Under the pieces are notes generated by a model. It ran no database searches, was not told the DNA's origin, and saw nothing but the letters and a program-made list of their open reading frames with translations. A stretch of 64,000 bases of DNA from UBA12567 sp964598425. GTDB lineage: Bacteria; Planctomycetota; Phycisphaerae; Phycisphaerales; SM1A02. Of the stretch, positions 43,112-52,421 are shown piece after piece. The translations under genes and the position numbers were made by a program. Position 1 is the stretch's first letter, and the number at the start of each line of letters is the position of its first letter. The stretch lies in the NCBI GenBank assembly GCA_964598425.1, contig CAZRBV010000009.1, forward strand, positions 1-64,000, in the 5' to 3' direction.

Positions 43112-44779
43112 TCAGCCGGCAACGCTGCGGTCCGCCTTCAGGAATCCCAGAGCCAGCAGCACTACAGACAGCGCCAGGCACAGCCGCGGCAGCCAGTTGC
43201 CCCACCTCGCCTGTAGTGTCGTGTGGTCGTAACGAGGCACTGGCACGTGAATGGTGCCTGAAGTGCGTGCTGCAAGGCTCGACGAAGTCGTCCCGTCCGG
43301 CAAAAACATCGCCGTCTCGCCTGTGTTGGCAACCCGCACGAGTGGACGGCCGAATTCGATCGCACGAAATGCTGCGGCCCACGCATGGACGCGGCGAGCA
43401 GCATCGCTGTCACTGAACCAACCATCATTGCTGATGTTGACAATGGCATCGACATCCGTCTTGCCGCCCGACACGCACATACTGCGGACCACACTGGGAA
43501 CGGCATCTTCAAAACAGATCGGTACGGCGAGTGACCAGTGACCGGAATTCGGCGTCTCCAGAACGGCGCGAACCGGATTCACAGCTGCGTCGAGATCGAA
43601 ACTCATTCCTGCTGCGCCAAAGTCCAAAACCAACTGCTCGAGCCACGGCCATGATCGGACATACGGCATGGTCTCGCCAAAGGGCGTCAGAAAGACCTTG
43701 TCAATCCGCTGCATGGAGCCGTCGGGTTCCAGAACCACTGCGGAGTTGAACTGCTGCCGGGGCACAAGAAGGCCATCGTCGACTTCGACATCCGCCCACG
43801 TGGCGGTGCCGACCAACCACGGAACATGTGAGTCGATCGCCGCCTGCCGCACAGCCCTGGGCCAGGCATTCCACCCGGCAACCTGCTCGCCGCACGCGTC
43901 AAGCATGGCCTGCGTGTCAGGCTCGAACCCAAGACCGGGCACCATCGTCTCCGGCCATACCACCAGATCAACCGGCTCACTCTGATTCAGAGCTTGCTGC
44001 GTCAATTCCAGAAACGCCGTCACTGCAGCGGTTCGCTGCGCGTCGGTCGATGTCATTTTGTTGTCCTGCGGCAGGTTCGTCTGGACCGCCAGCACTTCAA
44101 GTGGAGGCACATCGTCCACCGGTGCGCTCGGAAACCACCCCAGCATGGAGGCCCCGACCCAAAGTGCCCCTGGCAGGATGAGCTCCAAGCGCATCGCGCG
44201 GGATGGCTCGCCGAGAAAGAAGGCGGCCACCAACCCACCGAATGAATACGCCACAAGGCTGCACGCCCACACACCGCCCAGGCTTGCCAGGAGGGCGATA
44301 CTGGATCCCCAGAATGGATGACCGGCAAGATGGAAGGGCCATGCGTCAAACAGCACTTCGGCCCGAATGTACTCAAGCACCACGCCAAAGACAGCAACGG
44401 TCACGCTAAGCGGTATCCACCGAACACGTCCACTGGTCCACCGGACCACCGCCACAAGCACCGCCGCATATGCCGCTGAATAGATCGCCAGCGGCCACCA
44501 ACCGGCAACCGAGACGTGTCGGATCCATGCCAACGCAATCGCCCAGGCAATGGAAAAACTCGACCACGCCACCAGGACCGCAACCCATCCAGATCGTGCG
44601 CGAAGGCCGCCGCGAACAAGCAATCCGATCCAGACGATGACGGGCCATCCGGCCCACCCCTCGGGCACCAGATAACCCGGCTGAATCAGCACCCACGCGG
44701 CGGCGGCGCCGAACATCCAGCACAACGTCTTCCACAGCGGCTCGACCTTGGGAACCCGAGGGACGCTACTTTCCGGCAT
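43112..44779 (-). CDS. lnt: Apolipoprotein N-acyltransferase
   Basis: Inner-membrane enzyme of 555 aa that adds the third acyl chain to the N-terminal Cys of lipoproteins. The N-terminal half has about six to eight membrane segments. The periplasmic nitrilase domain has the full triad: Glu277 in WPETM, Lys361 in IDKVFLTPFGE and Cys422 in PICFED. A last membrane segment lies near residues 535-550. ATG 44779 overlaps the end of accD by 14 nt; a TTG at 44785 is also in frame. The next gene encodes a lipoprotein, a likely substrate. Confidence 0.9.
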   Translation of the reverse strand: MPESSVPRVPKVEPLWKTLCWMFGAAAAWVLIQPGYLVPEGWAGWPVIVWIGLLVRGGLRARSGWVAVLVAWSSFSIAWAIALAWIRHVSVAGWWPLAIYSAAYAAVLVAVVRWTSGRVRWIPLSVTVAVFGVVLEYIRAEVLFDAWPFHLAGHPFWGSSIALLASLGGVWACSLVAYSFGGLVAAFFLGEPSRAMRLELILPGALWVGASMLGWFPSAPVDDVPPLEVLAVQTNLPQDNKMTSTDAQRTAAVTAFLELTQQALNQSEPVDLVVWPETMVPGLGFEPDTQAMLDACGEQVAGWNAWPRAVRQAAIDSHVPWLVGTATWADVEVDDGLLVPRQQFNSAVVLEPDGSMQRIDKVFLTPFGETMPYVRSWPWLEQLVLDFGAAGMSFDLDAAVNPVRAVLETPNSGHWSLAVPICFEDAVPSVVRSMCVSGGKTDVDAIVNISNDGWFSDSDAARRVHAWAAAFRAIEFGRPLVRVANTGETAMFLPDGTTSSSLAARTSGTIHVPVPRYDHTTLQARWGNWLPRLCLALSVVLLALGFLKADRSVAG

Positions 44780-45617
44780 AGTCAATGAGGCTCGAAATCT
44801 CGCTGCGGAGATCGTGCCTGTCTACGACCCGATCGACGAATCCATGCTCCAGCAGGAACTCACTTCGCTGGAAACCGTCTGGCAAATCCTGCCTGATCGT
44901 ATTTTTGATGACCCGCGGACCTGCGAACCCGATGAGGGCTTTGGGTTCGGCAAGAATGACATCGCCGAGCATCGCAAAGCTCGCCGTCACGCCGCCCGTG
45001 GTCGGATCGGTCAGCACCGAAATGTAGAGTCCACCCATCTCATCAAATCTGGCAAGCGCTGCCGAAGTCTTCGCCATCTGCATGAGCGAGAGGCCGGATT
45101 CCATCATCCTGGCGCCGCCTGAGGCTGACACGACAATGAGTGGAAGATCCTGCGCGATTGCAACCTCGATGGCCCGAGCAATCTTTTCTCCAACAGCCGA
45201 GCCCATCGATCCTCCGAGAAACCGAAAGTCCATGGCAGCCAGAACGACCTTTCGTCCTTTGATGAAGGCCGTACCGCACAGAACAGCTTCTTCGGATCCC
45301 GTCTTGGCCCTGGCAGCAGTCAGTCGGTCCGGATACGGCTTGGTGTCGACAAAGCCCAGCGGATCGGCCGATATCACGTCCGCATCCATCTCTACAAACG
45401 AATCGACGTCCGTCAGATGAACGACTCGATCCGGTGCGGAGATTCTGAAGTGATGCGAACACTCGGGACACACGCTGAGGTTGTTCTCAAGTGCCCGGCG
45501 AAACAGGATCGCGCCGCAATCGATGCACCGAACCCACAGTCCTTCCGGCACCGGCTTCTTTCGGGTTGCTGTCGCGACATCCGCGTCAGCCCATGATCGT
45601 TCTGCTGGATCCGCCAT
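44766..45617 (-). CDS. accD: Acetyl-CoA carboxylase carboxyltransferase subunit beta
   Basis: Cytoplasmic subunit of 283 aa for the first step of fatty-acid synthesis, working with AccA. The N-terminal zinc ribbon has Cys31, Cys34, Cys50 and Cys53 (CIDCG and CPECSHH). The crotonase-fold body has the oxyanion-hole Gly-Gly in GGSMGSAVGEK and SGGARMMESGLSLMQM. ATG 45617 is used; a GTG at 45626 is also possible. The gene overlaps lnt by 14 nt and follows rpe by 15 bp. accA is not in the window. Confidence 0.95.
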   Translation of the reverse strand: MADPAERSWADADVATATRKKPVPEGLWVRCIDCGAILFRRALENNLSVCPECSHHFRISAPDRVVHLTDVDSFVEMDADVISADPLGFVDTKPYPDRLTAARAKTGSEEAVLCGTAFIKGRKVVLAAMDFRFLGGSMGSAVGEKIARAIEVAIAQDLPLIVVSASGGARMMESGLSLMQMAKTSAALARFDEMGGLYISVLTDPTTGGVTASFAMLGDVILAEPKALIGFAGPRVIKNTIRQDLPDGFQRSEFLLEHGFVDRVVDRHDLRSEISSLIDYAGK

Positions 45618-45632
45618 AGCGGCCACAGGATA

Positions 45633-46346
45633 TCAGGCTCGCCCGACGCCTCGGATCGAGGCGATCGCGGCGGCATGATCCGAAGACCCGAAGATCGCTG
45701 AGGCGCTCACCAGCACATTGCAGCCAGCCTCACGACACGCCTCGGCGGTTGCCGGGGCCACACCACCATCCATCTGGATCCAGGCTCCGCTCCCAAGCGT
45801 GTCACGAAGCGTCCGCACCTTGGGAAGCACTTCCGGTATGAATGCCTGCCCCGAATACCCGGGATGCACGCTCATGACGAGAAACAACTGAAACGCATCC
45901 GCCATTTCGAGAATCCGGTCCACCGGCGTATCGGGATTGACTGCGATTCCGGCAGTACATCCAGCCGTTGTGATCTGCTCGGCAACGGCCCGGTGATCCA
46001 CGGCGGACTCAATATGAATCGTCACGTGGTCGGCGCCGGCACTCACAAATGGATCGATGAAGTGATCCGGTCGATCCACCATGAGGTGCACGTCAAGAAA
46101 TGCAGCAGGCAAATGCCTCCGAAGCGCGCCGCACACGGCCGGGCCCATTGAGAGATTGGGAACGAAATGACCGTCCATCACGTCAACGTGCAGCGCATCG
46201 GCTCCGCTTGCGAGTACACCCGCAGCATCTGCCGCAAGCGTTCCGAAGTCAGCCGAAAGCACCGACGCGCCGACCAGCCGCTCCTGTGGGCCGGCCGCCT
46301 GACTGAATCCAACCTGCGGTGCCGCTGACACGTCAGCCGCTGGCAT
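45633..46346 (-). CDS. rpe: Ribulose-phosphate 3-epimerase
   Basis: TIM-barrel metalloenzyme of 237 aa that interconverts D-ribulose 5-phosphate and D-xylulose 5-phosphate. Motifs are Ser31 in ASVLSADF, His53 and Asp55 in HVDVMDGHFVPN, His87 in DVHLMV, the MSVHPGYSGQ loop, and the catalytic Asp in QMDGGV. The N-terminus carries about 20 extra residues before the barrel. ATG 46346 overlaps the end of the TlpA-like gene by 14 nt. It sits with pgk in one carbon-metabolism operon. Confidence 0.94.
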   Translation of the reverse strand: MPAADVSAAPQVGFSQAAGPQERLVGASVLSADFGTLAADAAGVLASGADALHVDVMDGHFVPNLSMGPAVCGALRRHLPAAFLDVHLMVDRPDHFIDPFVSAGADHVTIHIESAVDHRAVAEQITTAGCTAGIAVNPDTPVDRILEMADAFQLFLVMSVHPGYSGQAFIPEVLPKVRTLRDTLGSGAWIQMDGGVAPATAEACREAGCNVLVSASAIFGSSDHAAAIASIRGVGRA

Positions 46347-47397
46347 GATTCTTATACCTCAACCACTGCTCCCGGTAGTCCGGCTTCACATCAGCAGGCG
46401 CCATGCGATATGCAGCTCGAGAGGTCTTGATGGCCTCGGCGACTTCTCCACGCTTGAAGTGTGTCGCCGCGATCGTCTTGAGGCCTCGTACTTGATCGCG
46501 GGGTTCAATCATGCGGTCATACGCCCGCTTGGCAGAGTCAAGGGCGAAGTCCAGATCGCGATCCTTGTCTGGAATGTCCGGGTCTCCCACGACCCGATCG
46601 ACGAGAAAAAACACCGCGTGCGGATCCGATTCCAGATGCGACTCCACGAACTCCGCTGCGGCCTCGTAGGCAGCAGGAGCATCCTGCATATCGGTCAATC
46701 GAGTTTCAAAGAGATCAATCTCCGTGTCGACAAAAATCGTGGGACTCATCCCGACAATCTCGTTGGCTATCTTCTCGTACTGCCGCCAGTTCTTGACTTT
46801 CTTCTGCTTTCGAAGGTCGTCAAACCGCGGCGCGGCCTGGCGCATCAGTCTGGCGTCAAACCGCCCCTGCAGAACTTTCACAAGGGTCTGCTCAAACAGT
46901 TCGTCATTGGGGTTTCCGATGAATTGAATCCGCCCCTCCGGACCAACGATGAACGCAGCCGGAATCCCGCTGAGTTTCGCTTCTTTGAACCATGTCTTCT
47001 GCGGTCCACGGGACCCGGAAATCCCGACGGCATACTTGATCTGCGCCTGGTTTCGCTCGACCCATGGCTTCACATCCCCGATGTCCTCATCGGTCACGCC
47101 AATGATCTGGAGGCGCTCATGGCCCCAATCCTCCTGAAGTCGGCTCAGATGCGGAATCGAAAACTTGCATGGGCCACACCAGGTCGCCCAGAATTCCACG
47201 ACGTGCACTTTGCCGTCGGTCATGTCGACCTTTGGCTCCTCGCCGGCAGGAAGCAGCCAAGTCTCCAGGCTGAATCCATCCGGCGCATCGTCACCAACAC
47301 TCAGCTTGTCCCCCGCGTTGGCAGCTGACAGCGTCAGGCACAGCCCCCCAACTGCTGCGACGTACCGAAAACGACTCACACACATTGATATGCTCAT
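46333..47397 (-). CDS. TlpA-like thioredoxin-fold exported protein
   Basis: Exported thiol-disulfide protein of 354 aa. ATG 47397 has GAGGAG 7 nt upstream and a signal peptide ending near SAANAG; the longer frame to 47460 overlaps pgk. The thioredoxin domain (about 30-175) has the redox pair Cys74 and Cys77 in WATWCGPC and the cis-Pro loop in SGIPAAF. The C-terminal half (about 190-354) is helical with TPR-like segments (YEAAAEFVESHLE). Likely a periplasmic reductase. The operon context with pgk and rpe gives no functional hint. Confidence 0.82.
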   Translation of the reverse strand: MSISMCVSRFRYVAAVGGLCLTLSAANAGDKLSVGDDAPDGFSLETWLLPAGEEPKVDMTDGKVHVVEFWATWCGPCKFSIPHLSRLQEDWGHERLQIIGVTDEDIGDVKPWVERNQAQIKYAVGISGSRGPQKTWFKEAKLSGIPAAFIVGPEGRIQFIGNPNDELFEQTLVKVLQGRFDARLMRQAAPRFDDLRKQKKVKNWRQYEKIANEIVGMSPTIFVDTEIDLFETRLTDMQDAPAAYEAAAEFVESHLESDPHAVFFLVDRVVGDPDIPDKDRDLDFALDSAKRAYDRMIEPRDQVRGLKTIAATHFKRGEVAEAIKTSRAAYRMAPADVKPDYREQWLRYKNHASG

Positions 47398-47456
47398 TGG
47401 CATTCTCCTCAGGGCAGCTTGGCCCATCCCTCCGACCTGTGGACCGAGTATAGCGC

Positions 47457-48668
47457 TCATTGCGACTCTAAGGAAGCCAGAGCGGGCAGGTCCGCCCCCT
47501 CCAGCATCCTGAGGCTCGCGCCGCCACCGGTCGATACGTGTGAAATGCGATCTGCAACGCCGGCCCGCTCTATCGCGGCCGCCGTTTCGCCGCCGCCAAC
47601 GACCGTCACGGCATGATGCTTGCGGGAGGCATCCGCCAGAGCGTGCGCCAGCCCAACGGTCCCTTCATCGAACGGAGGCTGCTCAAAGACACCCACAGGG
47701 CCGTTCCAGACAATCGTCTTGGCGGTTCGAATCTGGCGGGACCACTCTTCCAGGGTCTCCGGGCCGATGTCCAGCCCCATCCATCCGGTGGGAATACCGA
47801 TCTCGCAGGTGCGAACAGCAACACCCTGGCCGATCGATTCTGCGCAGCGATGGTCGCTCGGCAGCAGCAGTGCCGTTGAAGCAGCCTCTGCCTGGGACAG
47901 AAGTTCGCCCGCCATACCCACCATGTCATCTTCGACCAAGCTGTTTCCTACGCCATCTCCCCGCGCAGCCATGAAGGTGTAGGCCATCGCGCCGCCAACC
48001 ATGACAACGTCAACTTTTGGAAGGAGGTTCTGAATGGCCGCCAGTTTGTCCGACACCTTCGCGCCGCCCAGGATGGCAATGAATGGATGCTTAGCGTGCT
48101 CGATCGTATCAGCCAGATAGTGGATCTCTTTCTCAAGAAGCAGCCCTGCAACGCGGGGGTGATCCTGCATGGCATCAGGGACACCGACCATGGATGCATG
48201 CGCGCGGTGCGCCGTGCCGAACGCATCGTCCACGTACGCATCACCGAGCGATGCGATCGCGGCGCTCAGAACCGGGTCATTTGCTTTCTCCCCCGCCTCA
48301 AACCGCAGATTGTCAAGAAGAACGACGTCACCCACGCTCGCTTCATCAAGCACGCGCTCCGCAGCAGGGCCTGCGCACGCACCGTCGACGAAGTGGACCT
48401 GATGCTGCCCGCCGAGGATCGACTGCAATCGCTCAGCAACAGGACGCATCGAGAACGCTGCCTCGGGGCCAGTTCCTGATGGGCGGCCGAGGTGACTCAT
48501 CAGAATCGGAAGGCCGCCTCCCTTGAGAATGAGCTGAATGGTGGGCAGGGCCGATTTGAGCCGCCGATCGTCCACGATGTCAGTTCCGTCGAGCGGGACA
48601 TTGAAATCGACTCGCACCAGCACTCGTTTACCGCGGCACTTGAGATCTTTCACACTTCCCGTCGCCAT
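47457..48668 (-). CDS. pgk: Phosphoglycerate kinase
   Basis: Glycolytic kinase of 403 aa that makes ATP from 1,3-bisphosphoglycerate. ATG 48668 has GGAGG about 8 nt upstream. The frame is open much further (to 49070), but that part is antisense to miaA and is not protein-like. Motifs are RVDFNVPLD near the start, LMSHLGRPSG, LLDNLRFEAGE, AILGGAKVSDKL, the nucleotide loop NGPVGVFE and GGGETAAA with STGGGASL. It heads the minus-strand operon pgk, tlpA-like, rpe, accD, lnt. Confidence 0.95.
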   Translation of the reverse strand: MATGSVKDLKCRGKRVLVRVDFNVPLDGTDIVDDRRLKSALPTIQLILKGGGLPILMSHLGRPSGTGPEAAFSMRPVAERLQSILGGQHQVHFVDGACAGPAAERVLDEASVGDVVLLDNLRFEAGEKANDPVLSAAIASLGDAYVDDAFGTAHRAHASMVGVPDAMQDHPRVAGLLLEKEIHYLADTIEHAKHPFIAILGGAKVSDKLAAIQNLLPKVDVVMVGGAMAYTFMAARGDGVGNSLVEDDMVGMAGELLSQAEAASTALLLPSDHRCAESIGQGVAVRTCEIGIPTGWMGLDIGPETLEEWSRQIRTAKTIVWNGPVGVFEQPPFDEGTVGLAHALADASRKHHAVTVVGGGETAAAIERAGVADRISHVSTGGGASLRMLEGADLPALASLESQ

Positions 48669-48690
48669 TGAAGCACCTCCAACGTCGCCC

Positions 48691-48718
48691 TTGCCGGGCA
48701 GGACGCATACGGTACCGT
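48691..48718. promoter_or_regulatory. Candidate divergent control region between pgk and miaA
   Basis: The 10-bp palindrome ACGGTACCGT (48709-48718) gives TACCGT on both strands. On the plus strand TTGCCG (48691-48696) lies 16 bp before TACCGT (48713-48718), a possible miaA promoter. The palindrome could equally be a regulator site. Confidence 0.3.
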
Positions 48719-48747
48719 CCCCAGCCCCCCGACCGGAGTTGCGAAGA

Positions 48748-49686
48748 ATGACCTCGAACACCAACCGGCCTGCCATCGTCGTGATCGGCCCCACTGCGGG
48801 TGGCAAGACGGCGATCTCCGTGGAGCTGGCCCGCCAACTGCCCGGGGGCGGCGAGTGCGTGTCGGCGGACTCGATGCAGGTGTACCAAGGCATGGATATC
48901 GGGACTGCCACGCCTACGGATGAAGAACGCGGCGGGATCCCGCACCACCTGCTGAACATTGTTGACCCGCGCGAACCGTGGACCCTCGATGACTGGCTCG
49001 CCGAGGCCAACCGAAGCGTCGCTGACATTCGCAGCCGTGGCAAGTGGCCTGTTCTCGTCGGTGGGACCAACCTCTACGTCCAGGCCTTTCTCTTTGGCCT
49101 TCTGGATGGGCCAGCGCCAGACGCAGCGTTGCGGGCTGAACTCCTGGCGATGGACCCAGCGATGCTTCGCCGCGAGCTGGTTCAGCGAGACCCCGACGCT
49201 GCCGAGCGAATTCACCACAACGATGTCAGGCGCACCGTTCGCGCCATCGAGTATGCGCGACTCACCGGCCAACCACTGAGCGCAGCGCAGGTGCAATGGC
49301 ACCAATCCTGCAGACCGGATGCCCGAGTGATTGGCCTGGAATGGCCTACGGAATTGATCAATGGTCGGATCAATGCCCGCGTGAAACTCATGATGGAGGC
49401 AGGCCTGCTTGAGGAAGTCAGGCACCTCCATGCCACAGACAGGCTTGGCGAGCAGGCAGCCTCAGCGGTCGGCTACGCCCAACTCATTGACTATCTCGAA
49501 GGCCGCCGCACGCTGGATCAGGCCGTCGAGCAGATCAAGATCAGAACCCGCCGATTCGCCAAACAGCAACGGACATGGCTGAGAAAGTTTCGCCATCTCC
49601 CCCAATGCCTCTGGGTTGAACCCGGGAAAATGACACCGCAAGTTATTGCCAGCGAATTAGTTACATCGCTGCCTGTAATAATCTGA
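48748..49686 (+). CDS. miaA: tRNA dimethylallyltransferase
   Basis: Enzyme of 312 aa that attaches a dimethylallyl group to A37 of tRNAs reading UNN codons, using the DMAPP made by the isoprenoid pathway. The P-loop GPTAGGKT lies at about 14-21, followed by SADSMQVYQGMDIGTA and HHLLNIVDP. Later motifs are VLVGGTNLY, DVRRTVRAIEY and RRFAKQQRTW, all diagnostic. ATG 48748 has GGAG about 10 nt upstream; the frame extends upstream over pgk's leader and should not be used. Confidence 0.95.
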   Translation: MTSNTNRPAIVVIGPTAGGKTAISVELARQLPGGGECVSADSMQVYQGMDIGTATPTDEERGGIPHHLLNIVDPREPWTLDDWLAEANRSVADIRSRGKWPVLVGGTNLYVQAFLFGLLDGPAPDAALRAELLAMDPAMLRRELVQRDPDAAERIHHNDVRRTVRAIEYARLTGQPLSAAQVQWHQSCRPDARVIGLEWPTELINGRINARVKLMMEAGLLEEVRHLHATDRLGEQAASAVGYAQLIDYLEGRRTLDQAVEQIKIRTRRFAKQQRTWLRKFRHLPQCLWVEPGKMTPQVIASELVTSLPVII

Positions 49687-49816
49687 CCGACTTTTCCTTT
49701 GGGATCTTGGCAAGCCGAACCTTGACAGACGCCGATGCGATGACCATAACGCCCCCCCATCGGGTGATGTCAGCCCGCGTCTTCCGGAATCCGAAACCTG
49801 TGGCCCCAGAGTGCCA

Positions 49817-52384
49817 ATGTCCACAAACCTTGTCATCGTCGAGAGCCCGGCAAAGGCCAAGACCATCCAGCGTTACCTGGGGGATGGCTGGGAAGTCGAA
49901 GCCTCGGTTGGTCATATCCGAGATCTGCCCAAACGAAATCCCAAGGGCAGTAAGGCGCCGGTCCCGGGCGTAGACCTTGAGGATGACTTCAAGCCAACAT
50001 ATGAGGTCTCCGCAGACTCAAAGAAGGTCGTCACCAAACTCCGCAAGCTCGCCAAGACCGCCGACACCATCTGGTTCGCAACGGACCTTGATCGGGAAGG
50101 CGAGGCCATTGCCTGGCATCTCGCCGAGTGCCTCAAGGTGGACCCCGCCAAAGCCCGCCGGGTGACTTTCAACGCCATCACCAAGGCGGAGATCGCGGCA
50201 GCATTTGCTGACCCGACACCGATCAACATGGATCGAGTCAACGCGCAGCAGGCGCGGCGGATCATCGATCGCATCGTGGGGTATCAGGTGTCGCCACTGC
50301 TGTGGCAACGTGTGGCGGGCGGCCTCAGTGCCGGGCGTGTGCAATCGCCCGCCGTCCGGTTGATTGTGGAGCGGGAGCAGTTGATCCGCGCCTTTACCCC
50401 CGACGAGTATTGGCAAGCCGATGTCCGGCTCACACAGAGCCAAGTCGAGGTAGCCGGTCTGGCCAAGGGTTGGCACGATCTTCACACAGGCGACGACCCC
50501 ACGACCAAGAAGGCCGAGGCAGCCTGGCTCACCGACCATCGCGCGGTGTCAGCCCAACTCGCATCGTTCGATCACGGCGACCACGCCTTGAAACTCGAGC
50601 ACAAAGCGTGGTCAGTGGACGGGGCGGATGAAAAGGACCATCGCACGCGTGTCCTGCAGATCGCGGACGCGCTTGGAATCAAGGATCCGGCGCTCGATGT
50701 TCAGGAGGATCCCGATGGGAAGGGGCCTGCTACACGGCGGCTGACCGTTTCCGGCGAGCTCGACCCCGACGCTCGCTGGCGGGTCACTGCGATTCAGAAG
50801 AAGCAGTCCAAGTCCCGGCCACATGCCCCGTTCATTACCAGCAGTCTGCAGGCCGCGGCAGCAAACACGCTTGGCTTTACTGCCCGGAGGACGATGGGCG
50901 CTGCGCAAGGCCTCTATCAGGGCGTCGCCATGCCGGGCGAGGGGCAGGTCGGCCTCATTACCTACATGCGAACTGACTCGACGCACGTCGCGCCAGAAGC
51001 AATCGAGACTGTTCGGACCTTTATCAGGGAGTCGGTCGGGACTGAATACCTTCCCGAGAAGCCGGTGGCGTATCACTCGGCCAATCGGCAGGCTCAGGAA
51101 GCGCACGAAGCGATTCGCCCGACCGATCCGAGCAGGCGGCCGGAAGACCTCCCAAAGTCAATGCAGGAAGATCAGCGCCGCCTCTACGACCTCATCTGGC
51201 GCCGATTCGTATCGGGTCAGATGGTGGCCGCGATTTGGGATCGGACCGAGTTCCGGCTTCGCCGCAGCGATCGAGACGGAGGCGCTGAACTCAAGGTTGC
51301 CGGCAGGTCGCTGCAGTTTGATGGCTGGTACAAAGTCGCAGGCGTTCCAAGTTCTGATGGCGACCAGATCCTCCCAGATCTGCACGAAGGTGATGAATTG
51401 TCGCCGTTCGCCGTTGAACCAAGACAACGTTTCACCTCGCCACCTTCCCGATTCACCGAGTCAGCGCTGATCAAGCAGTTGGAACGAGAAGGAATCGGGC
51501 GGCCGTCCACCTACGCCAGCATCATCGAGAAAATCCAACAGAAGTACGTCGAGAAGATCGACCGGAGCTTCCACCCGACCGCCGTAGGCGAAGTCGTGAC
51601 CGAGAAGTTGATCGGCGCCTTTCCACGGCTCATGGATGTCGGCTATACGCGGTCGATGGAGTCAGACCTCGACAAGATTGCAGCATCCGATGCTGATCTC
51701 GTTGCAACACTCACCAGTTTCTACGGTCCCTTCGCCGAGGCACTCGCCACTGCGTACGAGACGATGACCCACGCCCGGGCAGAGATGACGCCTGCCAACT
51801 GGAAGTGCCCCGAGTGCGGTGCGAGGACTGCCTATCGCCTCGCTCGCAGCGGACGGCGGTTCCTCTCGTGTTCCACCTACCCCGACTGCACCTTCGCAAC
51901 AGGCGTCGACCGAGACGGGAAGCCGCAACTCGAACAGCGCGTCAATGTCGCCTGCCCGGAAGACGACTCACCCATGATTCTCCGGCAAGGCAGATTTGGT
52001 CCATTCCTGGCGTCGGTCAATTATCCGGACGTCAAGATGGTCCTCAACATCGACAAGAAGGGTGGGCTCAAGATTCCTGCCGTGCCGCCGCTCAAGACGG
52101 AACTCGAATGCGAGAAGTGCGGCAAGCCACTCAACCTCAGAATGGGCAAGCGAGGCCCATGGCTTGGATGCAGTTCGTTTCCAAAGTGCCGCGGACGTGG
52201 CAAGTGGACGGCCCTGGATGACGAAACCAAGGCCGCTCTGGAGTCCGCATTGGAAGCGCATGAAAAAGCGAATCCGCGTCCGATCGTGACCCGGCTGGAT
52301 GGTGATCCCATCCCCGAAGGCACACTCGTGGCCGACCTGCTGCTTCCAGGCGAAGATGTCGACCTTGATCCCTTCGAAGAATAG
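49817..52384 (+). CDS. topA: DNA topoisomerase I (type IA)
   Basis: Enzyme of 855 aa that relaxes negative supercoils. The TOPRIM domain starts with VIVESPAKAKTI and has the acidic DLDREGEAIAWH. The active-site Tyr383 lies in ITYMRTDST, and HEAIRPTD follows. The C-terminus has zinc-ribbon modules: CPEC...CSTYPDC, a degenerate middle module that kept only one Cys, and CEKC...CSSFPKC. A roughly 120-residue insertion (about 210-320) with GWHDLHTGDD and DALGIKDPALDVQ is longer than in E. coli TopA. ATG 49817 is used; GTG 49811 is also in frame. Confidence 0.95.
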   Translation: MSTNLVIVESPAKAKTIQRYLGDGWEVEASVGHIRDLPKRNPKGSKAPVPGVDLEDDFKPTYEVSADSKKVVTKLRKLAKTADTIWFATDLDREGEAIAWHLAECLKVDPAKARRVTFNAITKAEIAAAFADPTPINMDRVNAQQARRIIDRIVGYQVSPLLWQRVAGGLSAGRVQSPAVRLIVEREQLIRAFTPDEYWQADVRLTQSQVEVAGLAKGWHDLHTGDDPTTKKAEAAWLTDHRAVSAQLASFDHGDHALKLEHKAWSVDGADEKDHRTRVLQIADALGIKDPALDVQEDPDGKGPATRRLTVSGELDPDARWRVTAIQKKQSKSRPHAPFITSSLQAAAANTLGFTARRTMGAAQGLYQGVAMPGEGQVGLITYMRTDSTHVAPEAIETVRTFIRESVGTEYLPEKPVAYHSANRQAQEAHEAIRPTDPSRRPEDLPKSMQEDQRRLYDLIWRRFVSGQMVAAIWDRTEFRLRRSDRDGGAELKVAGRSLQFDGWYKVAGVPSSDGDQILPDLHEGDELSPFAVEPRQRFTSPPSRFTESALIKQLEREGIGRPSTYASIIEKIQQKYVEKIDRSFHPTAVGEVVTEKLIGAFPRLMDVGYTRSMESDLDKIAASDADLVATLTSFYGPFAEALATAYETMTHARAEMTPANWKCPECGARTAYRLARSGRRFLSCSTYPDCTFATGVDRDGKPQLEQRVNVACPEDDSPMILRQGRFGPFLASVNYPDVKMVLNIDKKGGLKIPAVPPLKTELECEKCGKPLNLRMGKRGPWLGCSSFPKCRGRGKWTALDDETKAALESALEAHEKANPRPIVTRLDGDPIPEGTLVADLLLPGEDVDLDPFEE

Positions 52385-52408
52385 ATCCGGCATCGGTCGC
52401 GATGCCCG

Positions 52409-52414
52409 TACAAT
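52409..52414 (+). promoter_or_regulatory. Candidate -10 box directly before ispG
   Basis: TACAAT ends 7 nt before ATG 52422, and no Shine-Dalgarno motif lies between them. If it is a -10 box, transcription would begin at or near the A of ATG and the ispG mRNA would be leaderless. No clear -35 box was found. Confidence 0.35.
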
Positions 52415-52421
52415 CCGACGT

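Noticed and set aside
48669..49070. N-terminal extension of pgk
   Set aside because: The open frame upstream of ATG 48668 is antisense to miaA; pgk has a strong ribosome-binding site at the shorter start.
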